DNA of 64,000 nucleotides. Source: Gammaproteobacteria bacterium (GTDB lineage Bacteria > Pseudomonadota > Gammaproteobacteria > SZUA-152). The translations under genes were made by a program, and so were the position numbers. Each line of letters opens with the position of its first letter. Position 1 is the stretch's first letter. Of this stretch, positions 53,119 through 63,308 are shown piece by piece. Under the pieces are notes generated by a model that was not told the origin of the DNA, did not search any database, and worked only from the letters and a program-made list of their open reading frames with translations. Location of the stretch: the NCBI GenBank assembly GCA_021647705.1, contig JAKIUF010000002.1:62001-126000 (forward strand). Reading direction: 5' to 3'.

Positions 53119-55218
53119 CTACGATGACGCTCCATCAGCGAGTCGTTTCTCCCGGCGCAATGCCCACAATGCGGCATATTTATTAAACGCACCTTGTGCA
53201 TAGGTTACCGCCACCACAAACCCCACCGGCCCGTCCAAAAAACCTAACCGTATAAAGTAGATCAAAATAAAATTCCATAATGATCGCAGCGCAGCAATGG
53301 GTAGGCCTCCGCCCCATTTGCCCGCCGCAAACCGTTTCTGTCCACCCAGCCAGGCATATTTGGCGCTTTTTTGTAGGGCATGTCCGTAATGGCGATGCGT
53401 ATAGTGATACAAGCGACCTTCAAGTGTGCCTTTTTTACCCGGTGCCAGCACCACATGTTCGTGTACTTGGGCATCGGTAAAACGCGCGCCTTCGCGTTTG
53501 AATAAGCGTCGTGGCGCGCGGGCGCTGCGGCCAAAATCCATGCGATGTCCGTAGACCATTACGGCCCAGGGTGTGCGATAACCGACACATTCAGGATTGT
53601 CTGTTAATGCCGCATCAATATCGTGACGCAATTCGGGGGAAACACGTTCATCGGCATCAATGGAAAGTACCCAATCACAGCTGGCTTTTTCCAGGGCGCG
53701 CTGTTTTTGCGGGCCATAGCCGGGCCAGTCGGTTTCAAATACCTTGTCGGTATAACGCCGGGCAATGTCTACGGTGTTGTCGGAAGAGCCGCTGTCCAAT
53801 ACGATAATTTCATCCGCCCAGTTGGCGACGGATTGCAAGCAGGGTTCAATGCGGTCGGCTTCATCCTGGGCGATGATGGTGACTGACAGACTTTGTTTAC
53901 GTTGAACAGGTTCGCTGCGTGCCATGCGTGATTGCGTGCAAATAGCCGCGAAAATCACCGCCAGATAAAATGCCAAGAAACTCACCGGGCGCACTCGTTC
54001 CAGAATCGCTTCGGAAAAACCAAAACTCATGTAGGCGACAATCAGCAACAATCCGGCCAGTGCGAGACGTTGTGTATCTGGTGTTTTACCCCGTCGGATA
54101 ACATCCATCAGTAATTTGGCGGGTATCAAAAACAGCAGTAAAATAGCCACGAAAGCTACGCTGCCTCCACCGACCATGGCGGCAAAAAACTGATTATGTG
54201 GATGCCCCCATGTGGCTGCGGAGCGGTTGCGTAGTCCTGCGTCCACCAGTGCTTGCGCATTTTTCTTATAATGCCCCCAGCCTATGCCGAACAGGGGGTT
54301 GTCCAAATAAATCTGCCACGCTGCCTGCCACATTTCCAGGCGGGTACCCACGGAACTCTTACGTGTGACATCGTTGATATCGCTCTGAAAATAGGCGTTG
54401 AGATTATCGGTAGTGCGCGTCACGGTTTTCTGCACGCCTGTGGCAGGAATAAAATAGGCTGATGCCACGGTAATCAACAGCACTGCAACGGCAACCCAAC
54501 GTTGCCATACTGGAATACGGGCGCGGGCATACCAGGCGAAGACCAGAACCAAAAAAGGAATTGCCAGCCAACCGCCACGGGCATGGGAGAGTGCGCTGGC
54601 CAGCAAAGCCAGTAAGACGGCAAGCAGGGGAAGAATGATCTGCCAGCGGGCCCGCTCTCGAAACCAGCCAGCACCTGCCAGAGACATGACTCCCATAGCC
54701 AGCGCCAGATCACCAAAGATGATGGGGTGGGTGATGCCTTTTGCCCGGCCAATATTCACTGGTCCCCATACCTGATACATGGCAACGCCGGCGGCAACCA
54801 CGGAGCCTGCTAACAAGCCATACCAGAATGCAGCGAGACTCACACCGACACGGCGTAAAAATACATAGGCGGGAATCACCAGTAACAAGCGTGCAAACTT
54901 GCTGAGTTTTTTAACACCGGCATCATCGATACCGCCCAGCAGGGTGGTCAGTAATGCCGCCAGAAAAAAGAAACTCACGGCAAAATACAGCAGTTTTTCT
55001 TCGCGGGTTGCCTGGATGCTGCCTCGCTGTTGCCAGGCAATGCCAAACCCGGCCAGTGCCAGTAACCCGAGGCCAAGCCCGTCAGCAGGCCGCAGCACCA
55101 GTATTAATGCGGGAAACAAAAAAACCACAGTGGCGGCAAAGCCGTGTGTGATTCGAGAGGGCGTTGCTTGTGTTGTGAGGTTGTCAGTCACAAAAAGCCG
55201 CGATCGGTGTGGCCGCAA
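53119..55218 (-). CDS. Fused O-antigen-ligase-like and glycosyltransferase 2 protein
   Basis: The frame has 699 codons; an in-frame GTG at 55191 (MTDNLTTQ...) is an alternative to the TTG at 55218. Residues about 25-430 form a polytopic membrane region with the Wzy_C/WaaL features SHARGGWLAIPFLV, GTRLEMWQAAWQIYLDNPLFGIGWG and HPHNQFFAAMVGGG. Residues about 440-690 are a GT-A family 2 domain (SVTIIAQDEADRIEPCLQSV, DSGSSDNTVDIARRY, SIDADERVSPEL) resembling WaaE/KdtX-type LPS core transferases. These are normally two proteins. It probably acts in LPS or glycan assembly at the inner membrane. Confidence 0.85.
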   Translation of the reverse strand: MRPHRSRLFVTDNLTTQATPSRITHGFAATVVFLFPALILVLRPADGLGLGLLALAGFGIAWQQRGSIQATREEKLLYFAVSFFFLAALLTTLLGGIDDAGVKKLSKFARLLLVIPAYVFLRRVGVSLAAFWYGLLAGSVVAAGVAMYQVWGPVNIGRAKGITHPIIFGDLALAMGVMSLAGAGWFRERARWQIILPLLAVLLALLASALSHARGGWLAIPFLVLVFAWYARARIPVWQRWVAVAVLLITVASAYFIPATGVQKTVTRTTDNLNAYFQSDINDVTRKSSVGTRLEMWQAAWQIYLDNPLFGIGWGHYKKNAQALVDAGLRNRSAATWGHPHNQFFAAMVGGGSVAFVAILLLFLIPAKLLMDVIRRGKTPDTQRLALAGLLLIVAYMSFGFSEAILERVRPVSFLAFYLAVIFAAICTQSRMARSEPVQRKQSLSVTIIAQDEADRIEPCLQSVANWADEIIVLDSGSSDNTVDIARRYTDKVFETDWPGYGPQKQRALEKASCDWVLSIDADERVSPELRHDIDAALTDNPECVGYRTPWAVMVYGHRMDFGRSARAPRRLFKREGARFTDAQVHEHVVLAPGKKGTLEGRLYHYTHRHYGHALQKSAKYAWLGGQKRFAAGKWGGGLPIAALRSLWNFILIYFIRLGFLDGPVGFVVAVTYAQGAFNKYAALWALRREKRLADGASS

Positions 55219-55251
55219 AAGGTAAAAGTTATGCTCACGGAATAATGGTAT

Positions 55252-55452
55252 TTAGTTTTTCAGCGTGTAATCTGCACTGCAATACGGGCATTTGGCTTTA
55301 CCGGTTTTTTCGATAGGCAGATACACTTTGGGATGCGAATTCCACAGGCTCATGCCATCCATGGGACAGTGCAGGGGCAAGTCCGCATGGCTCACTTCGT
55401 AGTGATTTTCCGCATTGGGCTGAATTTCAGTGTTGCTTTGTGTTTGGCTCAT
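55252..55452 (-). CDS. CHCC zinc-finger protein
   Basis: The protein has 66 residues. The C-terminal half has the zf-CHCC pattern: a Cys in LHCPMD, a His in NSHPKVYLPI, and the final CPYCSADYTL pair. Small proteins of this type are related to the NDUFS6 subunit and are common in proteobacteria, often near ilvE or waa genes. No function is proven. It lies 34 bp downstream of ilvE and is likely co-transcribed with it. Confidence 0.85.
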   Translation of the reverse strand: MSQTQSNTEIQPNAENHYEVSHADLPLHCPMDGMSLWNSHPKVYLPIEKTGKAKCPYCSADYTLKN

Positions 55453-55486
55453 ATTTTTTCCCTTTCGACAAAATTCACCGTGACAT

Positions 55487-56413
55487 TTATGCCACTGGTG
55501 TTAACCAGTCCTGATGATCTGGGTGCCGACCATGCACTACGTCAAAATACAATGTTTGTAATTTTTCTGTCATCGGGCCACGGCCACCATTGCCAATTTC
55601 ACGGCGGTCCAGTTCACGAATTGGTGTGACTTCTGCGGCTGTGCCGGTAAAAAAGGCTTCATCGGCGACATAGACTTCATCGCGGGTGATGCGTTTTTCA
55701 CGCACTTCATAACCCAGTTCGGCGGCTAACACCAAAATCGTTTCACGGGTGATGCCTTCCAGTGCCGAGGTCAATTCTGGTGTGTAAATCACGCCATTGC
55801 GCACCATAAAAAAATTCTCGCCACTGCCTTCAGCGACAAAACCATCCACATCCAGCAGCAAAGCTTCGTCGTAACCTTCCGCCATAGCTTCCTGTAAAGC
55901 CATGATGGAGTTAATGTAGTTACCGTTAGACTTGGCTTTGCACATGGTGACGTTCACATGGTGCCGGGTGAAGGATGAGGTTTTTATGCGAATACCTTTT
56001 TCCATACCTTCGGCACCCAGATATGAGCCCCAGGCCCATGCGGCAACCATAACGTGGGTTTGCAAATTATCGGCACGCAGGCCCATGCCTTCGGAGCCAT
56101 AAAAACACATAGGGCGCAGATAACCGCTATCGAGCTTGTTTTCGCGCACGGCGGCGCGTTGTGCTTCGTTCAGTGTCTCTTTATCAAAAGGCATGCTCAT
56201 ACCTAGAATTTTCGCCGAGCGAAACAAGCGGTCGGTATGTTCCTGCAAACGAAAAATGGCTGGACCTTTGCTGTCAGTATTGTAGGCGCGTACACCTTCA
56301 AACACGCCCATGCCGTAATGCAGGGTGTGAGTGAGTACATGCACTTTGGCATCACGCCAGGGCACCAGTTCACCATCCATCCAGATGACGCCATCGCGAT
56401 CATCCATCGACAT
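55487..56413 (-). CDS. ilvE: Branched-chain amino acid aminotransferase
   Basis: The protein has 308 residues, a PLP fold-type IV aminotransferase. The PLP lysine lies in CKAKSNGNYINSIMALQEA (about residue 160). The GMGVFEGVRAY substrate segment, MCFYGSEGMG, GFVAEGSGENFFMV and TRETIL are present. It forms leucine, isoleucine and valine from their keto acids. It is downstream of glnE by 81 bp on the same strand. Confidence 0.96.
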   Translation of the reverse strand: MSMDDRDGVIWMDGELVPWRDAKVHVLTHTLHYGMGVFEGVRAYNTDSKGPAIFRLQEHTDRLFRSAKILGMSMPFDKETLNEAQRAAVRENKLDSGYLRPMCFYGSEGMGLRADNLQTHVMVAAWAWGSYLGAEGMEKGIRIKTSSFTRHHVNVTMCKAKSNGNYINSIMALQEAMAEGYDEALLLDVDGFVAEGSGENFFMVRNGVIYTPELTSALEGITRETILVLAAELGYEVREKRITRDEVYVADEAFFTGTAAEVTPIRELDRREIGNGGRGPMTEKLQTLYFDVVHGRHPDHQDWLTPVA

Positions 56414-56494
56414 ACTGCTTTCTTCCGTTCATTTTCATGTGTTTCTGTTTGTTCTCATTTTTATCTAACTTAGGATTAAAAAATATACGTCCGG

Positions 56495-59458
56495 TTAATC
56501 GGCGTTTTTCAGCCATGCATGCCAGATGCGTTGCACAGTGTTGCGTTCTGTCGCAAACCGCTCGTCTGCCACCACCGCGCGCAATTCCTGCAAGGCAAGC
56601 CGATGTACTTCTGCCCGGTAACGTCGGTAAATATCAGCCAAGTGGCGTGCATCTGCGGGGGGCATCAGTGCCTGTCTGGCAAAGCTGTCCAGCACTCGAA
56701 CGTTGTCCGTAAATTCGCTTAATGCGGGATAATGACGTGCCCAATTCAAAACCCCGAATTGAACCATAAATTCGATATCAGCGATACCGCCACGACCCTG
56801 TTTAAGGTCAAATTCATCCTTGCGCGTGCGATCCAGTGATTCACGCATACGTTCGCGCATATCGATGATGTCTTTTTTTAGCGATATAACCTCTCGTGGC
56901 AAAGCGAGTATTTCCTGGCGCAAACCATCAAAAGCCTGTTTCAGTGACAGATCACCCGCGACCACTCGAGCTCGCACCAGTGCCTGATGTTCCCAGGTCC
57001 ATGCCTTGTGATGTTGATATTCGCTGAAACTGCTCAAGCTGGTTACCAGTAGACCGGATGCGCCGCTGGGACGCAGGCGCATATCGGTGTCATAAAGCAC
57101 ACCTGCCGGGGTATGGGCTGTGAGGATGTGAATAATGCGTTGCCCCAGTCGGGCATAAAACACATTGTCTGCCACCGGCTTGGGGCCATCGGTGACTGCC
57201 ATCTGGTTTTCAGCCTGATGCACAAACACCAGATCCAGGTCCGAGCCGTAACCCAGTTCGATACCACCGAGTTTGCCGTAAGCGACAATGGCAAACCCTT
57301 TTGCATCCTTTTTCCGGTTAGACAGACAGGCTGGTCGTCCGTGACGCGCCAGCAAATATTTCCATGCCAGCTCCAATGTTGCCTGCAATATCAGTTCGGC
57401 AATGGTGGTCAATTGGTCGCTGACTTGCATCAGTGGCACAGCTTCCATCACGTCAGCTGCCGCGATGCGCAATACACTCACCTGTTTGAATTGTCGCAGA
57501 CTGTCCATGGTCTGTTCCAGATCTTCGGCAGGTATCTGTTTGAGACTGCGTTGCAGTTCGGTTGTTAATTCGGCTCGATCCGGTGGACTGTAGAGACTGC
57601 GGGGGTCGAGCAGTTCGTCCAGCAACAATGGGTGATGGGCCAGTTGTTGTGCGATCCGGGGACTGGCTGCGCACAAGCGCACCAATTGTGACAACGCCAT
57701 AGGGTGCTCACTCAACAGAGCCAGATAGGCGCTGCGCCGGGCAACGGCTTCCACCAGCGTCAGCAAACGTTGTAACACAACATGCGGTGAATCAGGCCGG
57801 GGCTCCAGTGCCATCACGGCACCCAGCAACAAGGGCATCAGCCTGTCCATACGTGTGCGGCCAATACGCGACAAAGATTGATAATCCCGGGCTGATTTAA
57901 GTACCTGTAAGCGTGACCAACTGGCGGCAGGCTGGTCATAGCCTGCTTGCTGCAACAGGGCAATGGCCTCGTCTTCCTCCGGGTTACCCAACCAGAGCGT
58001 ACTTAAACCTGAGCTGTCTGTATCGGCATGGCGTGTTTGCGGCGATTCAAACACCTGTTCAAAATGGTTATGCACTCGGGTCATGTGACCGCGTAATACG
58101 GGCAAAAATTCGTCCCAGTGATCGAAGCCCATGGCAAAAGCCAGACGCTGTTGGTCCACATCGTTGTCCGGTAATTGATGTGTTTGCTGATCTTGGTATT
58201 CCTGCAAGCGATGCTCGGTATTACGCAGAAATTCGTAAGCAGTCAGTAATTGTTCCACCACATAATCCGGCAGATGTTGCTGCTCTTTTAGCCAGGTCAG
58301 CACACCTTGAATATCACGTCGTTGCAGTGCTGGTTCACGTCCGCCACGCACCAGTTGAAAGGCTTGACCGATAAACTCCACTTCACGGATACCACCTGCG
58401 CCTAGCTTGACGTGATTGTCCATGTTTTTACGTCGGACTTCGGCGGCAACCATTGTTTTCATTTCACGCAGTGCCTCGAAAGCACCGTAATCCAGATAAC
58501 GTCGAAATACGAAGGGCCGCAGAATAGTAAACAGTTGCTCACCGGCTGTTGCATCGCCCGCAACAATACGTGCCTTGATCAGTGCGTAACGCTCCCAGTC
58601 CCGGCCATGAGCCTGATAATAATTTTCCAGTGCGGCAAAACTGCATGCCAGTGCGCCGCTCTGGCCGAAGGGCCGCAGACGCATATCCACCCGAAAGACA
58701 AAACCGTCTGCCGTGTTTTCATCCAGCGCACGTACCAGTTGTTGACCGAGACGGGTGAAAAATTGCTCGTTGCTGACATTTCGAGAAGATCCTCCAGTTG
58801 TATTGCCTGTCTCGGGATAAACAAAAATTAAATCCACATCGGAAGAAAAATTCAGTTCATCTGCACCCAGCTTGCCCATGCCCAGCACTAACAGTTGCTG
58901 CGTTTCACCCTGTTGGTTTTGTGGCTCACCCCATTCTGTGATCAGTGCATTTTGCAGCCAGGCCAATGCACCTTGAATGCAGGCATCTGCCAGTGCAGAA
59001 ACATTGCCCATGGTTTCATTGAGATCAGCCTGTTCATCACCCTGGGAAATATCCCGCCAAGCGATGCGCACCATCTCGCGTTGGCGCACATGGCGTAGTT
59101 GCCGGGCCAAAGATTCAGTATCAGTCACATCCTGCAAAGCCGTTTGTACGCGCTGTTCCATTTCACCTGTTGCATAACGGCGGTGCAGGTCTCCACTGTT
59201 CAGTAAGTCCAACAGTAATGAGGGCTGACGCACACAGCGCTGAGCGATAAATTCGCTACAGGCCCAGGCACGGCACAATTCGCTGAGCAGTTTGTCATTC
59301 CAAACTGGGGGGGGGATTCCATCTGCTGTTATCGCCGTCACAAAATCAGCCCATTGGTATTGTACGGTTTCCCGCAAAACCACAGGCAGTGGTTCCAGAG
59401 CAGTAGTAAGGTCAGGCAGGTTATGAGGCTTTTTTGTCACAGCAAATCTCTCGTCCAT
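56495..59458 (-). CDS. glnE: Glutamine synthetase adenylyltransferase/deadenylase
   Basis: The protein has 987 residues. It carries two nucleotidyltransferase domains: VLGMGKLGADELNFSSDVDLIF (deadenylation, about 190-215) and IVAYGKLGGIELGYGSDLDLVF (adenylylation, about 705-725), each followed by its helical GlnD-PII UR domain. PII (GlnK or GlnB) and glutamine decide which reaction prevails, linking this gene with the glnK locus at 6 kb. It is probably co-transcribed with ilvE and the zinc-finger gene. It is divergent from pilU, with a 100-bp promoter space. Confidence 0.97.
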   Translation of the reverse strand: MDERFAVTKKPHNLPDLTTALEPLPVVLRETVQYQWADFVTAITADGIPPPVWNDKLLSELCRAWACSEFIAQRCVRQPSLLLDLLNSGDLHRRYATGEMEQRVQTALQDVTDTESLARQLRHVRQREMVRIAWRDISQGDEQADLNETMGNVSALADACIQGALAWLQNALITEWGEPQNQQGETQQLLVLGMGKLGADELNFSSDVDLIFVYPETGNTTGGSSRNVSNEQFFTRLGQQLVRALDENTADGFVFRVDMRLRPFGQSGALACSFAALENYYQAHGRDWERYALIKARIVAGDATAGEQLFTILRPFVFRRYLDYGAFEALREMKTMVAAEVRRKNMDNHVKLGAGGIREVEFIGQAFQLVRGGREPALQRRDIQGVLTWLKEQQHLPDYVVEQLLTAYEFLRNTEHRLQEYQDQQTHQLPDNDVDQQRLAFAMGFDHWDEFLPVLRGHMTRVHNHFEQVFESPQTRHADTDSSGLSTLWLGNPEEDEAIALLQQAGYDQPAASWSRLQVLKSARDYQSLSRIGRTRMDRLMPLLLGAVMALEPRPDSPHVVLQRLLTLVEAVARRSAYLALLSEHPMALSQLVRLCAASPRIAQQLAHHPLLLDELLDPRSLYSPPDRAELTTELQRSLKQIPAEDLEQTMDSLRQFKQVSVLRIAAADVMEAVPLMQVSDQLTTIAELILQATLELAWKYLLARHGRPACLSNRKKDAKGFAIVAYGKLGGIELGYGSDLDLVFVHQAENQMAVTDGPKPVADNVFYARLGQRIIHILTAHTPAGVLYDTDMRLRPSGASGLLVTSLSSFSEYQHHKAWTWEHQALVRARVVAGDLSLKQAFDGLRQEILALPREVISLKKDIIDMRERMRESLDRTRKDEFDLKQGRGGIADIEFMVQFGVLNWARHYPALSEFTDNVRVLDSFARQALMPPADARHLADIYRRYRAEVHRLALQELRAVVADERFATERNTVQRIWHAWLKNAD

Positions 59459-59558
59459 ACAACGGGAAGGTTAAAGAATGACCTTGTGTAACCGATATCA
59501 AAGTGACAATCCAATGTGCTTTTTGCGCTGAGCCAACGCTTTTCGGAGCAGGACATCA

Positions 59559-60722
59559 ATGGAAATATCTGATTACCTCAAACTCATGGTCAAGTATGAA
59601 GCCTCTGATCTGTATTTCACAGTCGGCGCACCAGTAAGTGCCAAAATTCACGGTATTCTCAAACCGCTGGAAAAAACCACATTGCCCGCTGGTCGCGTCA
59701 AAGCACTGGCCTATGAGTTGATGAGTGAGGAGCAAGTCGCTCAGTTTGAACTGAAGCCGGAAATGAATCTGGCTCATTCCCTCCCCGGTATCGGCCGTTT
59801 TCGAGTTAACGTATTCAAACAACGCAATCAGGCAGCGATGGTGATTCGTCATATCAAGACCCAGATTCCCAGTGCCCAGGAATTGGGTTTGCCACCCATT
59901 TTGCAAAAAATCATTATGCAGAAACGTGGATTGGTATTGTTTATCGGCGGCACCGGCTCGGGAAAATCCACTTCGCTGGCGGCGTTGATTGATGCCCGTA
60001 ACACCAATACTTCAGGGCATATTATCACCATTGAAGATCCTATCGAATTTATCCATAACCACAAAAAGTCCATCGTTAACCAGCGTGAAGTGGGCTTGGA
60101 TACTGATAGTTATGAAGATGCGCTGAAAAATACTCTGCGCCAAGCACCGGATGTGATTCTTATCGGCGAGGTGCGCGACCGTGAAACCATGGAGCACTGT
60201 ATTGCTTTTGCCGAGACCGGGCATCTGGCTATTTCCACGTTGCACGCCAATAATTCTAATCAGGCGCTGGATCGCATTATCAACTTTTTTCCGGAAGACC
60301 GACGCAACCAGCTGCTCATGGATTTATCACTAAATGTGCGTGCGTTTATTTCCCAACGCCTGATTCCCACCCTGGATGGCAAACGCGCCGTCGCCGTGGA
60401 GGTCATGCTCGGCACACCACTGATTCAGGATTTGATCCTCAAGGGTGACATCCACGGTATTCGTGACATTATGGAAAAATCCACCAACCTGGGCATGCAG
60501 ACCTTCGACCAAGCTATCTTCAAACTCTATAAAGACGGTGTGATCAGCATTGAAGAAGCGTTGCGTAATGCCGACTCACAAAATAATTTACGGTTGAAAA
60601 TCAGTCTGTCGGAAGGTTCTGTGGAAGTGGATGAAAATATGAAAATCGAGGTTGACCCGGATGATGTCAACGCCGTGGCAGGCAGTAAAGGTGGTTTGAA
60701 TCTAACAATAGAGCCCAGGTAG
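59559..60722 (+). CDS. pilU: Type IV pilus retraction ATPase PilU
   Basis: The protein has 387 residues. The N-terminal PAS-like domain (about 1-110, LLKMMVK-type start MEISDYLKLMVKYEASDLYF) is followed by the secretion-ATPase core: Walker A GGTGSGKST (about 130-138), Asp box TIEDPIEF, Walker B ILIGEVRDRETM and His box AETGHLAISTLHAN. The long C-terminal tail after residue 345 marks PilU rather than PilT, its PilT paralogue partner. Its stop codon TAG is formed by the first bases of palindromic repeat copy 2. Confidence 0.94.
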   Translation: MEISDYLKLMVKYEASDLYFTVGAPVSAKIHGILKPLEKTTLPAGRVKALAYELMSEEQVAQFELKPEMNLAHSLPGIGRFRVNVFKQRNQAAMVIRHIKTQIPSAQELGLPPILQKIIMQKRGLVLFIGGTGSGKSTSLAALIDARNTNTSGHIITIEDPIEFIHNHKKSIVNQREVGLDTDSYEDALKNTLRQAPDVILIGEVRDRETMEHCIAFAETGHLAISTLHANNSNQALDRIINFFPEDRRNQLLMDLSLNVRAFISQRLIPTLDGKRAVAVEVMLGTPLIQDLILKGDIHGIRDIMEKSTNLGMQTFDQAIFKLYKDGVISIEEALRNADSQNNLRLKISLSEGSVEVDENMKIEVDPDDVNAVAGSKGGLNLTIEPR

Positions 60723-60793
60723 GGTGGGGGCGTAGTGTGTGCCCACGTGGTGACTTCTGATCTGCGTGGGCAAAAAAGCGTGCCCACCCTACC
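60719..60793. repeat. GTAGGGTGGGC palindromic repeat, copy 2
   Basis: The left arm GGTAGGGTGGGGGCG... (60718-60750) and right arm CTGCGTGGGC...TGCCCACCCTACC (60762-60793) are imperfect inverted copies. The right arm closely matches the left arm of copy 1 (CGTGGGCAAAAAA then TGCCCACCCTAC). It begins in the last codons of pilU. Confidence 0.8.
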
Positions 60794-60815
60794 ACTACAA
60801 CGCGCAATATCTAGA

Positions 60816-63308
60816 TTAAAATAATTCTTCTGGCACACCGCCACCACTGTCCTGTGAAACGGGTGTTGTTTCATCACCACCAATAATCGTTGCCGAGGAG
60901 TTCTCTGTCCGCCGCTGCGGGACATTTTCTAACCGAAAGGTTTCAAAGATCCCCTTGGGATTGTTGGCACCGGCTAGCAAGCCTGTTTCCGGGTCAATGC
61001 GTACCGTCACCAGCCCTGGCGGCTGCTCCAACGGGCGCTCTGGCAAGCCTTGTAAGCCCGTGCGCATAAGCTCAATCCACATGGGCAGGGCAGCACGCCC
61101 CCCTGTTTCCCGCGCACCCAGCGGTTTGGGTTTGTCGAAACCGACCCAGGCCGTGGCCACCAAATCCGGAGTATAACCAGAGAACCAGGCATCTTGCTGG
61201 TCATTACTGGTACCGGTTTTACCGGCTAAATCAGAACGCCCCAACGCTTTTGCTCGTTGTCCCGTACCCCGCTGGATCACCTCCATCATTATTGAGCGCA
61301 TCAGGTAGGCATTTTGTGGTGTCAGTACCCGGGGAGCAATATTGACCGGAAGAAACTCTTCTCGTGAGGGTGGGCCCATAAAAGGTTCGGCATCGATTTC
61401 CTGCTGACGCTTGAGGCGTTCTTCGCAGCCGTCACAGGCAATAAAAGGCTCGGCACGATACAATATTTTGCCTTTAGCATCTTCAATACTGTCAATGAAA
61501 TACGGCACAGTACGGAATCCACCATTGGCGAATACTGCGTAACCACGTACGACTTCCAGCGGTGTCACCACACCACTGCCCAATGCCAGTGACAAATCCC
61601 GGGGCAGGCGTTTTTTGTCAAAACCAAAACGACCGGCGTAGTTAATGGTGTAACCGATACCAATGGCGCGCAACAGGCGAATAGAAACCAAGTTACGTGA
61701 CTTCACCAGTGCTTTACGCAAGCGGGTCGGACCAAACACCTTGCCGCTGTAATTTTCAGGACGCCAGGTAGCTTCCAGTCCTTCATCTTCGAATACCACG
61801 GGAGCATCATTGATAAGACTGGCAAGCGTGAAACCCTTTTCCAATGCGGCGGAATAAAGGAAAGGTTTGAAATTGGAGCCCGGTTGACGTTCCGCCTGGG
61901 TGACACGATTGAATTTGCTGCTGGAAAAATTGAAACCACCCACCAGAGCCCGAATGGCACCGTCATGAGGGTCAAGTGACACCAGCGCACCTTCCACTTC
62001 AGGAATCTGTGCCAGCTGCCAGCCAGCATCGGTTTCTTTTGTGGCGGGTAGTTCGGTGATATAGATAACATCACCTCGGCTCAGTATATCTGCCGCTTGT
62101 TTCGGTGCGGCACCTTTGCCGCCATTTTTTAATGCAGGTGCTGCCCAGGATAATCCCGGCCAATTTATACGCAACACACCACGACGTGGTTCGTAAACTA
62201 CCACCGACTGCTCAACCGTTGCCAATACCAGAGCGGGTAGCAGGCCGTTAATTTCTCGTTGCGTTTTTAACAAAGGCATCCATTGCTCTTCACCACTGTT
62301 TTCCGCCAACACATGTTGCGCAAGCGGGCCACGATATCCGTGACGTCGATCATAGGCCAGCAAGGCATCACGTTGGGCACGATGAGCCGCCATTTGTAAA
62401 CGGGAGCCAATGCTGGCTCTGACTTTGTAACCGGCAGAATAGGCCGCATCACCAAAACGTCGTACCATCTCGGCACGCACCATTTCAGCGACATAGGGAG
62501 CGGTTATTTCCCGGGAAAGATCGTGTAAGCGGGCATCATCCACCATTGCGCGTGCTTCATCGTGGGTTGCCTCATCGATAAACCCCAGGTTGCGCATGCG
62601 GCCCAGCACATAGTTGCGGCGCAACAGAGCCCGGGCGGGATTAATAACAGGATTGTAACGAGAGGGGGCTTTGGGCAGGCCAGCAACCATCGCCAGTTGT
62701 GCCACGTTCAGTTTATCGATAGGGACACCATAATAAACCTGTGCCGCAGCGCCTACGCCATAGGCACGATTACCCAGATAAATTTTGTTGAGATAAAGCG
62801 CGAGGATATCCTCTTTGCTTAATTCACTTTCAATTTTAAGCGCCAACATGATTTCGTTGAGTTTGCGCAAGTAGGTTTTTTCCCGGCTAAGGAAAAAATT
62901 ACGTGCGACCTGCATGGTGATAGTGCTACCGCCCTGGCCTTTTTTGCCGGTGCGTAACAAGTGAAAGGCTGCCCGTAACAAGCCTTGATAATCTACACCC
63001 GGATGCACAAAAAAACGATCATCTTCTGCGGCCAGTACCGCCTGCACCATGAGTTTTGGCACTTCTTCGTATTTAAGGGGTGCCCGTTTTTTTTCACCAA
63101 ACTCCGCAATCAGTCCTCCGTCACGAGAATAAACTCGCAGCGGTACCTGAAATTGCACGTCCTGCAAACTTTGCGTGGAAGGCAAACCGGGTACAATGAA
63201 CAAGTAAAGGCCAGCCAGCACCAAAGTGGTTAAAAAAACACCAATTCCGCCAAGGTAAAGTAACCAGCGTTTTTGGAATTTGGGTTTTTGAAATTTAAAA
63301 GAAGGCAT
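60816..63308 (-). CDS. mrcA: Penicillin-binding protein 1A (bifunctional transglycosylase/transpeptidase)
   Basis: The protein has 830 residues from MPSFKFQKPKFQKRW (63308). A membrane anchor (about 20-42) precedes the GT51 transglycosylase (about 60-235; catalytic Glu in AAEDDRFFVHPGVD, then GQGGSTITMQVARN) and the transpeptidase. Motifs: S-x-x-K as GSNFKPFLYS, SRN, KTGTSNDQQDAWFSGY. It cross-links and polymerises murein in the periplasm. It is divergent from pilM, the common PBP1a-pilM arrangement of pilus-bearing gammaproteobacteria. Confidence 0.96.
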   Translation of the reverse strand: MPSFKFQKPKFQKRWLLYLGGIGVFLTTLVLAGLYLFIVPGLPSTQSLQDVQFQVPLRVYSRDGGLIAEFGEKKRAPLKYEEVPKLMVQAVLAAEDDRFFVHPGVDYQGLLRAAFHLLRTGKKGQGGSTITMQVARNFFLSREKTYLRKLNEIMLALKIESELSKEDILALYLNKIYLGNRAYGVGAAAQVYYGVPIDKLNVAQLAMVAGLPKAPSRYNPVINPARALLRRNYVLGRMRNLGFIDEATHDEARAMVDDARLHDLSREITAPYVAEMVRAEMVRRFGDAAYSAGYKVRASIGSRLQMAAHRAQRDALLAYDRRHGYRGPLAQHVLAENSGEEQWMPLLKTQREINGLLPALVLATVEQSVVVYEPRRGVLRINWPGLSWAAPALKNGGKGAAPKQAADILSRGDVIYITELPATKETDAGWQLAQIPEVEGALVSLDPHDGAIRALVGGFNFSSSKFNRVTQAERQPGSNFKPFLYSAALEKGFTLASLINDAPVVFEDEGLEATWRPENYSGKVFGPTRLRKALVKSRNLVSIRLLRAIGIGYTINYAGRFGFDKKRLPRDLSLALGSGVVTPLEVVRGYAVFANGGFRTVPYFIDSIEDAKGKILYRAEPFIACDGCEERLKRQQEIDAEPFMGPPSREEFLPVNIAPRVLTPQNAYLMRSIMMEVIQRGTGQRAKALGRSDLAGKTGTSNDQQDAWFSGYTPDLVATAWVGFDKPKPLGARETGGRAALPMWIELMRTGLQGLPERPLEQPPGLVTVRIDPETGLLAGANNPKGIFETFRLENVPQRRTENSSATIIGGDETTPVSQDSGGGVPEELF

